A DNA stretch of 12,718 bases from Verrucomicrobiota bacterium (GTDB taxonomy: Bacteria > Verrucomicrobiota > Verrucomicrobiia > Chthoniobacterales > JAFAMB01), in NCBI GenBank assembly GCA_019241095.1, contig JAFAXJ010000095.1:1-12718 (forward strand), read 5' to 3'. Shown here piece by piece: positions 7,027 through 12,718 of this stretch (positions are counted from its first letter, which is position 1; each line of letters starts with the position of its first letter). Both the position numbers and the translations under genes were made by a program. The notes under the pieces were generated by a model that saw only the letters and a list, made by a program, of their open reading frames with translations, ran no database searches and was not told the origin of the DNA.

Positions 7027-7044
7027 ATTAACGTTTTGGTTAAT
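7027..7044. promoter_or_regulatory. Inverted repeat ATTAAC-N6-GTTAAT between ftsK and the rodZ-like gene
   Basis: Perfect 6-bp arms (7027-7032 and 7039-7044) surround a 6-bp spacer, a spacing typical of operator half-sites. It is AT-rich, so neither a strong hairpin nor a terminator is likely. It lies 23 bp past the ftsK stop. Confidence 0.25.
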
Positions 7045-7067
7045 CACAATATTGTTTATCGCCGGCC

Positions 7068-9419
7068 CTAATACATATCCACGAGTTCGTCCAACGGGAC
7101 GCGTATTTCGCGTGGTTTCGCGCCATCGCCGGGTCCCAAAATGCCTCTTCGTTCCAGTATGTCAACTACACGTGCAGCACGAGTGTAACCTAAACGCAGA
7201 CGCCGCTGAAGCATGGACGTCGAGGCGCGTTTTTCTTGCTGTATAATCTCCAGGCACTTTCTGACCAGCATCTCGTCTTCTTCTGTAACCTCCTCCTCCA
7301 CGGCCGAAGGAGAATCAATTTGATCTTGAATATTGGGATCGAAACTCGGTTCTCCCTGAGCAGAAACAAAGTGGACTAATTGTCGAATCTCGTCGTCAGT
7401 AACCAGAACACCTTGTGAACGAATCAGCCTCGAGGTGCCTGGCGGGCGATAGAACATGTCCCCCTGACCCAAAAGTCTCTCTGCTCCATTCTCATCCAAA
7501 ATCACGCGGCTATCTAGTGCAGAGGCGACCTGAAAAGCGATCCGGGTCGGAATGTTAGCTTTAATTACGCCTGTTACGATATCTGCGCGCGGAGTTTGCG
7601 TCGCTACGATCATATGAATACCGGCGGCACGCGCCATCTGAGTGATTCGCGCAATTGCGTCTTCAACATCTGCTGGCGCTGTCTGCATCAGATCCGCTAA
7701 TTCATCAATGATAACCACGATGAACGGCATCCGATCAGGAATAACTAATTCGTCATCACGCGGGACCTTAGCCGGCTCATTGAACTCACCTGACTCGTCA
7801 GCTTCAGAGGACTTGCTTTCGGCAGCATTCGGTCGAGAACGGCTGTTAAACCCGGTGATGTTGCGAACACCAGTCTTGGCGAAAATCTTGTACCTATTTT
7901 CCATCTCCTTAACAACCCACCGGAGCGCAAGCAAAACCTTTTTCGGGTCGGTAACAACCGGAATGACTAAATGAGGAAGAGCATTGTACATCTGCATTTC
8001 CACCACCTTAGGATCAATCATTACGAAACGGAGATCTTCGGGGCCAAATCGAAAAAGAATGCTCGCGACGATAGCATTGATGCAGACGCTCTTGCCGCTT
8101 CCAGTCGTCCCCGCGACCAGGCAGTGCGGCATCTGAGCAAGATCGCCAAGAATGATTTTCCCGTAAACATCTTTACCGAGCACAATCGGAATACGGTGTT
8201 TGGTTTGCAGCCACTCTTCCGATTCCAGAATTTCGCGAAGCGCTACTTTGACTTTTCGGGAGTTGGCGATTTCGATCCCAACCGTATCCTTTCCAGGTAT
8301 TGGGGCTAGTATGTTAATCCGCTCCGCCCGGGTAGCGCGGGCCAAGTCACGCTCCAGACCGGATATTTTATCAACTCGCACTCCTCGCGCAGGGTAAACT
8401 TCATACCGAGTGATCGTTGGCCCTCGAGTGATGTCGCCAGGACTCACTTCGATATTAAACTGCTTCAAAGTATCGATCAGGATGTGCTGAAGTTGCTTCA
8501 ACTCCATTGGATCAGCCGCTTTGCGTCCTTCCAGATCGAGCGGATCCAGCAAATCGACGGAGGGCAGCTGATAATTCTCGATATGCTGATTTATCTTTTC
8601 GACGCCTTTGGTCCCAAGGTCTACAAGCTTCGATCTACTCAGAATTGTCGCTGATGAATCGATAATTTTGGGCTCAGGATACCTTCCAGAAACATCTTCA
8701 GATCCTGGTGCGAAGCCTTTTTTCTTCAGCTCCTTTTCCCGTTTTCGGATCTCTTTTTGTATCTTCTTGTGGTTAGCATCGAGACGTTCTCGCTCATCCG
8801 CCGCGTCGAGTTTACGTTTCTCATTTTCTTCAGCAATACGTGTGAAGAACGCCCTTACACTTTTAAACGCTTGTTTTATCACCAGAACAGGACGAATCCC
8901 GGTTAACCAGATAAGGCTGATCACGTAAATCAGAAGAACGGTGATCAGGGATCCAATTTTTCCCAATGCATTGACCAGAACGAAACCAGCTAGCCAATAT
9001 CCGGCCCAACCTCCAGGTCCCATGATATTGAATTCCTGTTTCCAGGAATGTAGGACATAATCCTGAAGTTGCATCGCCGAAGCCCCGCTCACAACAAAGA
9101 TGAGGGCCCAAGGCAGGCGATGAATGATTCGGAATCCCGGCAAGAATAACTTAGCCCCTCCAAACCCGAGACTCACCGTGGTCACAAGATAAGAAGCAGC
9201 GCCCAGCGTCAGATAAAGAAAACCGGCAACGATCGCTCCAGTCGGCCCGATGAAGTTCTGTGCCGGATTGTTTGGCGGACTCATATAACTGAACCAAACC
9301 CAGGAGGGAACGTCCTTGGGCGTATAGGAGACTAAAGCCAAAAACAGAACGGTTCCGAGCCCTAGAAGGACAAGCCCCACTACTTCGTTCCATGCGTTAT
9401 GCCTTCGCAACTGAGCCAT
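7068..9419 (-). CDS. ftsK: DNA translocase FtsK/SpoIIIE
   Basis: FtsK is a hexameric ATP-driven DNA pump at the division septum that clears chromosome ends and aids dimer resolution. The 783-residue length is like B. subtilis SpoIIIE rather than the long E. coli form. Residues 1-175 hold four or five membrane helices (about 13-31, 62-82, 103-118, 137-150, 154-173). A charged, probably coiled-coil linker follows (about 195-235, Lys/Glu/Arg-rich). The motor has Walker A AGTTGSGKSV (436-445), Walker B FIVVIIDELADLM (566-578, Asp572, Glu573) and the ATQTPRADIVTGVIKANIPT motif (607-626), where many homologues have ATQRPSVDVITG. A Ser/Glu-rich insert of low complexity sits at about 525-560. The C-terminal winged-helix gamma domain (about 715-772, GYTRAARVVDILERRGILGP) should read orienting sequences on DNA. 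The ATG at 9417-9419 is preceded by TGAGG at 5 nt spacing. It heads ftsK-rodZ-rimO and is divergent from manA. Confidence 0.97.
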   Translation of the reverse strand: MAQLRRHNAWNEVVGLVLLGLGTVLFLALVSYTPKDVPSWVWFSYMSPPNNPAQNFIGPTGAIVAGFLYLTLGAASYLVTTVSLGFGGAKLFLPGFRIIHRLPWALIFVVSGASAMQLQDYVLHSWKQEFNIMGPGGWAGYWLAGFVLVNALGKIGSLITVLLIYVISLIWLTGIRPVLVIKQAFKSVRAFFTRIAEENEKRKLDAADERERLDANHKKIQKEIRKREKELKKKGFAPGSEDVSGRYPEPKIIDSSATILSRSKLVDLGTKGVEKINQHIENYQLPSVDLLDPLDLEGRKAADPMELKQLQHILIDTLKQFNIEVSPGDITRGPTITRYEVYPARGVRVDKISGLERDLARATRAERINILAPIPGKDTVGIEIANSRKVKVALREILESEEWLQTKHRIPIVLGKDVYGKIILGDLAQMPHCLVAGTTGSGKSVCINAIVASILFRFGPEDLRFVMIDPKVVEMQMYNALPHLVIPVVTDPKKVLLALRWVVKEMENRYKIFAKTGVRNITGFNSRSRPNAAESKSSEADESGEFNEPAKVPRDDELVIPDRMPFIVVIIDELADLMQTAPADVEDAIARITQMARAAGIHMIVATQTPRADIVTGVIKANIPTRIAFQVASALDSRVILDENGAERLLGQGDMFYRPPGTSRLIRSQGVLVTDDEIRQLVHFVSAQGEPSFDPNIQDQIDSPSAVEEEVTEEDEMLVRKCLEIIQQEKRASTSMLQRRLRLGYTRAARVVDILERRGILGPGDGAKPREIRVPLDELVDMY

Positions 9420-9424
9420 TTGTG

Positions 9425-9429
9425 CCTCA
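9425..9429 (-). promoter_or_regulatory. Ribosome binding site of ftsK
   Basis: On the minus strand TGAGG stands 5 nt before the ATG. It is the only well-placed Shine-Dalgarno sequence among the gene starts in this window, and it fixes the ftsK start. Confidence 0.6.
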
Positions 9430-9461
9430 GTGTAGTAAGTTGTTCCAGGCTTTCAATGCCT

Positions 9462-9482
9462 AACCGGCTTACTAAGCCGATT
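9462..9482. promoter_or_regulatory. Operator-like palindrome in the ftsK/manA divergent region
   Basis: Arms CGGCTTA (9465-9471) and TAAGCCG (9473-9479) are perfect around a single central base. Two more A-T pairs match after one mismatch on each side. It lies 45 bp before the ftsK start and about 105 bp before the manA start, in the only divergent promoter region between these two genes. A TTGACG (9484-9489, minus strand) next to it could be a -35 box for ftsK, but the -10 at proper spacing is poor. Confidence 0.4.
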
Positions 9483-9525
9483 GCGTCAATAATCGTTCCC
9501 TAAAATGAATCCCGCTTGAGTTTTC

Positions 9526-9546
9526 TGTAAGCCAAGTTTCCTTACA
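9526..9546 (+). other. Short inverted repeat in the manA upstream region
   Basis: TGTAAG (9526-9531) and CTTACA (9541-9546) are perfect complements around a 9-nt loop, 39 bp before the manA start. It could be an operator or a weak leader hairpin. A TAAAAT (9501-9506) upstream matches a -10 box at 5/6 positions but has no partner -35. Confidence 0.22.
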
Positions 9547-9584
9547 ACCTGTTATCCCGGATATTCTTTTTAACCGACAATTTT

Positions 9585-10595
9585 ATGCGTACCCCGTTCC
9601 TGATTTTCAAGCCACTTTATATGGAACGTGTTTGGGGCGGTCGGAAATTAGAGTCGCAGTTTGGGCGTCGACTCCCAGTCAATGCGCCAATAGGAGAATC
9701 GTGGGAACTGGTAGACCGCCCGAACGAGCAAAGTCTCGTAGCAGAGGGAGACTATAGCGGACTGTGCTTGCATGATCTCTGGCAAAATTTTCGTACTGAG
9801 CTTTTTGGCGAAGGCTACAAACAGGAGCGCTTTCCTGTTCTGATTAAAATTCTCGACGCATCGCAAGTGCTTTCAGTTCAGGTACATCCACCTGAGCATC
9901 AGGCTGACGCGCTTCGCGGCGATCCTAAAAGTGAGCTCTGGTATTTTGCCGATGCAGCCGAAGATGCTGGAATCTATATCGGACTGAAACGCGGTATCAC
10001 GAGAGACATTTTCGAGTCCGCCTTAACCGAAGGTACGCTGGCAAACGTTCTTCATCGTCTACCCACGCGCGTTGATGGATTTGTACTTATTCCGAGTGGT
10101 CGATTACATGCGATTGATTCCGGCAATGTCATTTTCGAAATTCAACAAAATAGCGACACAACTTATCGCGTTTTTGATTGGAATAGAGTCGGACTGGACG
10201 GAAAACCGCGGCAGTTACATGTGAGAGAATCTTTGGCGAGTATTGATTTCGAGGATCATGAGCCGAAACTGGACGAACCGCAGGGTGAGATGTTGATTGA
10301 TTGCGTCCATTTCAGGGTCGACCGATGGCTTTTGAATGAAGCAAAATCCGCGAACACGTTGCCACAATTCTCAATTTTTCAGGTAGTCCGTGGCATAGTG
10401 TCTGTCGAAGATCGTGGTTTCAGCCGCGGCGATTCATTCTTAGTACCAGCTTGCGAGCACGAGACAATGATACGACCGGAAAGTGGTTCGAGTCTGGTTC
10501 TGCGAACAACGATGCCGGTTACGGACAACCTGCCGGTTGTGGACGATGTGCTGATTGCAAGCAACGTTGCCGTACGAAGCAGACAGACCAATTAA
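9585..10595 (+). CDS. manA: Mannose-6-phosphate isomerase, class I, short form
   Basis: ManA interconverts fructose 6-phosphate and mannose 6-phosphate, feeding GDP-mannose for surface glycans or mannose use. The 336-residue length matches the short Bacillus-type enzymes. Zinc ligands are visible as QVHPPEH (Gln99, His101), Glu117 in SELWYFADA and His175 in IPSGRLHAI. The family block IFEIQQNSDTTYRVFDWNR (183-201) carries Arg195, in the place of the catalytic arginine. HPPEH replaces the commoner HPDD. A second cupin-like half (about 237-308) is degenerate, as is usual. The ATG at 9585 is preceded by an AT-rich stretch with no Shine-Dalgarno sequence. It is first in a same-strand run with the prenyl synthase (56-bp gap) and radC. 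The run has no shared pathway, so co-transcription is only possible. Confidence 0.95.
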   Translation: MRTPFLIFKPLYMERVWGGRKLESQFGRRLPVNAPIGESWELVDRPNEQSLVAEGDYSGLCLHDLWQNFRTELFGEGYKQERFPVLIKILDASQVLSVQVHPPEHQADALRGDPKSELWYFADAAEDAGIYIGLKRGITRDIFESALTEGTLANVLHRLPTRVDGFVLIPSGRLHAIDSGNVIFEIQQNSDTTYRVFDWNRVGLDGKPRQLHVRESLASIDFEDHEPKLDEPQGEMLIDCVHFRVDRWLLNEAKSANTLPQFSIFQVVRGIVSVEDRGFSRGDSFLVPACEHETMIRPESGSSLVLRTTMPVTDNLPVVDDVLIASNVAVRSRQTN

Positions 10596-10651
10596 TGGTA
10601 AGTAGCCGACTCAAATTGACTACCTGCTAGTTCGCCACTACGGTCGAGCTT

Positions 10652-11680
10652 GTGAAACTTTTCACAAGGTTGGCCCTCCGAACTGCGGCTGCCGGTAAGC
10701 TCCAACACGCTGTCGAACTCATCAACCCCCACCTCTACACCGTTGAGGAACGCATTCGGGAGCAAGCCCGCGCCTTTGATCCTGCTATCGAAGGCTACAT
10801 CACTTATGCGTGCGGCACGAGCGGCAAGCGCCTCCGACCCACGCTCGCTCTTCTTTCAGGGGCCGCAACCGGCACCCTTTGCCCTGGGCACGTGGATTTG
10901 GCATTGATTATCGAGTTGATCCACCTCGCCACCCTTGTGCATGACGACATCATGGATGGTGCTGACATTCGTAGAGAGTCGCCAACCGTCAACGCGAAAT
11001 GGGGTAACACTCTGGCCGTTCTTCTAGGCGATTGCCTGTTTTCTCATGCCCTTAAGCTGGCGACCAGCTTCCCCAACATTGAGATTTGCCGTCGCATCGC
11101 TCATGCCGCTACCGACGTCTGTTCCGGTGAGATCCTACAGACTCAACGCAAGTACGACCTCAATCTCACAATCGACGATTACTTCAAAGTTATCGAGATG
11201 AAAACCGCGGCCTTGTTCGCTGTGGCTGCTGAACTTGGGGCTTTCATCAGCGAAACCAGTCCCGAAGTGATCACAGCCATGAAAACCTTCGGGCTCAAGC
11301 TGGGTACTGCGTATCAGATCTATGATGATTGCGTTGATATTGCAGGAAACCAGGAAAATGCCGGTAAAACTTTGGGTTCAGACCTTCGAAAAGGTAAACT
11401 CACATTGCCTGTCCTTTACCTGCTGCAAGCTGTTGATCGCAAAGATCACCATAGATACAGCGAAATCTTGCTTCGGAGTGAACCTGAAGGATTGGATCTG
11501 ATGAGTGATGAAGTGATTCGGCGCGGCGCCCTCCGGCGCGCCGTGGAAACAACTCAACGTCTCGTACAAGAAGCGCGAAAAGAACTGGAGCACGTCCCTG
11601 TGAACAAATACACACTGGCAATGGGGGATGTGGGCGACTTTTTGTCGAATATCGTTGGCCAATTCGCAGAAGCTGCATAA
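10652..11680 (+). CDS. All-trans polyprenyl diphosphate synthase, long-chain type
   Basis: This enzyme condenses isopentenyl diphosphate onto an allylic primer to build the isoprenoid tail of a quinone (probably menaquinone here) or a related lipid. The 342-residue protein has SGKRLRP (57-63) for the diphosphate, the first aspartate-rich motif DDIMD (98-102) with DGADIRR after it, MKTAALF (183-189), and the second aspartate-rich motif DDCVD (225-229) in YQIYDDCVDIAGN. All catalytic aspartates are present. The residue five before the first motif is Ala93, and a small residue there goes with longer products (C30-C50) rather than farnesyl or geranylgeranyl. Exact chain length is not decidable. 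The GTG at 10652 is the only plausible start seen; GAG three nt before it is a poor Shine-Dalgarno match. It could be labelled ispB, hepT or sdsA by similarity, so the symbol is left blank. Confidence 0.94.
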   Translation: MKLFTRLALRTAAAGKLQHAVELINPHLYTVEERIREQARAFDPAIEGYITYACGTSGKRLRPTLALLSGAATGTLCPGHVDLALIIELIHLATLVHDDIMDGADIRRESPTVNAKWGNTLAVLLGDCLFSHALKLATSFPNIEICRRIAHAATDVCSGEILQTQRKYDLNLTIDDYFKVIEMKTAALFAVAAELGAFISETSPEVITAMKTFGLKLGTAYQIYDDCVDIAGNQENAGKTLGSDLRKGKLTLPVLYLLQAVDRKDHHRYSEILLRSEPEGLDLMSDEVIRRGALRRAVETTQRLVQEARKELEHVPVNKYTLAMGDVGDFLSNIVGQFAEAA

Positions 11681-11700
11681 CTTTGTTTACGCATGTTCTA

Positions 11701-12402
11701 ATGTTGCGCAACCTGACTGTCCATGAACTTCCGGCCCAGGACAAACCTCGCGAAAAACTGCTTCAGCGCGGTCCAGGCTCGTTGACTGACGCGGAGCTGC
11801 TTGCGATTCTTCTGCGAACCGGCTTGCCTGGTTGCAACGTTATCGAGATTGCTCAACAGCTATTAGATAAATATGGCGGTTTGGCTTACCTGGCCCGTTG
11901 TCCTGTAGCAGAAATTTCAAGCGTCAAAGGTATCGGACCCGCAAAAGCTTTGCATTTAGCGGCGGCATTTTGTTTGGGGACCAGAGTTTCTGCCGCGCAA
12001 ACCCTCACAGATCCGCTCAATGAACCGGCAGCTATCCATCGTTTGCTGGGACCAGAAATGCTGCTGCTTGACCGCGAATGCTTGAGAACCGTTCTTTTGG
12101 ATACCCGCTTTCGGTTGATTGCTGTTCGAGAAGTCTCGCAAGGTTCATTGAATGAAAGCCTTGCTCATCCTCGCGAAATCTTTAAACCAGCGATCACGCA
12201 TTCTGCGCATTCCTTTGTGCTGGTACACAATCACCCATCTGGCGATCCGTCCCCCAGCGAAGCAGATCTCCGCCTGACTCGCCGCGTTGCCGAAGGAGCA
12301 AGGTTCCTTCAAATCCAAATGCTCGATCATCTGATTCTAGGTCGCCCATTTCAGAATCGCCCGGGATATTTCAGCTTCAAAGAAGCGGGAATCATCGGCT
12401 AG
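11701..12402 (+). CDS. radC: RadC-family JAMM/MPN protein
   Basis: RadC proteins were named from a DNA-repair phenotype that was later reassigned to another gene. Their role is still unsettled. The fold is a zinc JAMM peptidase-like domain behind a helix-hairpin-helix. From the ATG at 11701 the protein has 233 residues, and the usual N-terminal signature is present (LPAQDKPREKLLQRGPGSLT, 10-29). The HhH is SVKGIGPAKALHLAAAF (74-90). The JAMM residues are Glu159 in HPREIF, then HNHPSGDPSPSEAD with His176, His178, Ser186 and Asp189, so the metal site looks intact. A TTG at 11683 in the same frame adds six residues unlike the family. The ATG, which gives MLRNLTVHELPA, is preferred though it lacks a Shine-Dalgarno sequence. 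It begins 20 nt after the prenyl synthase stop and is likely on the same transcript. Confidence 0.94.
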   Translation: MLRNLTVHELPAQDKPREKLLQRGPGSLTDAELLAILLRTGLPGCNVIEIAQQLLDKYGGLAYLARCPVAEISSVKGIGPAKALHLAAAFCLGTRVSAAQTLTDPLNEPAAIHRLLGPEMLLLDRECLRTVLLDTRFRLIAVREVSQGSLNESLAHPREIFKPAITHSAHSFVLVHNHPSGDPSPSEADLRLTRRVAEGARFLQIQMLDHLILGRPFQNRPGYFSFKEAGIIG

Positions 12403-12718
12403 AGTTGGCGGTCGGTATCAGGGACTTTCACAAAGCGGGAAACAATGAATTGCCCGCATCATTCAGTTATTTCAGGGTCTTTCTCGGCAGTTCTCAAGCC
12501 CGCGGAATGGACAACTTCGAGTTTGCGACAAACGATCACAAGGTTCTAAAAAGCTAGAAAGCTGCAACCCAGGTCGATACACTTCGGGGCGTTTTCGCCT
12601 TTATTTTTAGTGATCGCAAGCGCGCTTCGAAGAGCCTTGATGCTCATCAGGGGACTAGCGCGGCAGAGCCCTGCTCTTGTCTGTTGAAAGTGTGCGAATG
12701 TTGCTTGTTGACTTGAGT
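12403..12718. other. 316-bp stretch without a credible gene; several hairpins
   Basis: No open frame here looks like a protein. Seen in order: GCGGG (12435-12439) and CCCGC (12453-12457) with inner CAAT/ATTG arms; two similar 16-mers at 12416-12431 and 12470-12485 (13 of 16 bases equal); TTCTA (12544-12548) with TAGAA (12555-12559); the terminator-like hairpin at 12586-12610; CAGGG (12648-12652) with CCCTG (12669-12673); and AGAGC-CCT-GCTCT (12665-12677). It may be the radC 3' region, a small RNA, or the leader of a gene beyond the right edge. Confidence 0.4.
12586..12610 (+). terminator. Intrinsic terminator-like hairpin downstream of radC
   Basis: GGCG (12588-12591), loop TTTT, CGCC (12596-12599), with two possible G-T pairs below, is followed at once by TTTATTTTTAG. 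The short G-C stem plus T-run is the best match to a rho-independent terminator in the window. It lies 184 bp after the radC stop, an unusually long trailer, so it may end a separate small transcript. Confidence 0.5.

Noticed and set aside
7239..7310. The FtsK motor insert and C-terminal acidic stretch as a possible extra domain
   Set aside because: FtsK proteins often have low-complexity sequence at the same points, and the spacing between motifs is normal for the family.
9429..9456. TTGAAA-16-TACACT as an ftsK promoter
   Set aside because: The boxes are fair, but transcription would start about 3 nt before the ATG and leave out the TGAGG ribosome site. Both cannot be right, and the ribosome site is better supported.
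10652..11170. Higher G+C in the first part of the prenyl synthase gene (about 58% against about 48% in manA) as a sign of transfer
   Set aside because: The following radC gene is similarly G+C-rich in places, and the protein is a complete housekeeping enzyme. The shift is too small to support transfer.
11683..11700. TTG at 11683 as the radC start
   Set aside because: It adds six residues with no family match. The ATG at 11701 gives the normal N-terminus.
12416..12485. Two similar 16-mers (TATCAGGGACTTTCAC and TTTCAGGGTCTTTCTC) as a CRISPR-like or mobile-element repeat
   Set aside because: Only two copies, 13 of 16 bases equal, with no regular spacing or associated genes. Mentioned within the intergenic entry only.
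12445..12549. 34-codon plus-strand ORF starting MNCPHH
   Set aside because: Too short, with no ribosome site or family resemblance, and it lies in a region full of inverted repeats.
12546..12716. Minus-strand open frame running off the right edge, ending in CIDLGCSFLAF
   Set aside because: It has no recognisable domain, spans the terminator-like hairpin, and its length is within chance for this base composition. A continuation beyond the window cannot be ruled out.

Overview
The window carries ordinary bacterial housekeeping genes at about 50% G+C, packed tightly on both strands. No tRNA, rRNA, insertion sequence, integrase or CRISPR array was seen. The gene set (FtsK, a RodZ-like protein, RimO, HflX, RadC, a short type I ManA, a long-chain polyprenyl synthase) and a secreted protein with a Ser/Pro/Thr tail would fit a soil or freshwater Verrucomicrobiota (Chthoniobacterales-like) genome. 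That placement is an inference from general look and gene content, not from a marker gene. Only one of nine visible gene starts has a well-spaced Shine-Dalgarno sequence, and three starts are probably GTG.

Layout, left to right. (1) Positions 2-1441, plus strand: the 3' part of a large TPR-repeat protein gene that enters from the left edge. (2) Positions 1458-3941, minus strand: a DegT/DnrJ/EryC1/StrS sugar aminotransferase followed 12 nt later by the ribosome-associated GTPase gene hflX. hflX converges with the TPR gene. (3) Positions 4080-4496, plus strand: a small exported protein with 11-residue repeats and a Ser/Pro/Thr tail, divergent from the aminotransferase. (4) Positions 4565-9419, minus strand: ftsK, then a rodZ-like gene, then rimO, with a 2-nt gap between the last two. 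(5) Positions 9585-12402, plus strand: manA, a polyprenyl diphosphate synthase gene and radC in one direction. (6) Positions 12403-12718: no credible gene, but several hairpins, one of which looks like a terminator.

ftsK-rodZ-rimO joins chromosome segregation, cell-shape scaffolding and ribosomal protein S12 modification in an order also seen in other bacterial phyla. hflX adds a second ribosome-related function. ManA and the prenyl synthase supply activated mannose precursors and isoprenoid chains, and the aminotransferase is probably a sugar-nucleotide enzyme, so a loose cell-envelope theme runs through the window. No multi-gene novel system is visible. The most distinctive item is the small secreted protein. 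Its two best 11-residue repeats agree at nine of eleven residues but share no identical codon. The regulatory DNA also has several clean palindromes upstream of ftsK and rodZ, and hairpins without U-tracts at both convergent gene junctions.
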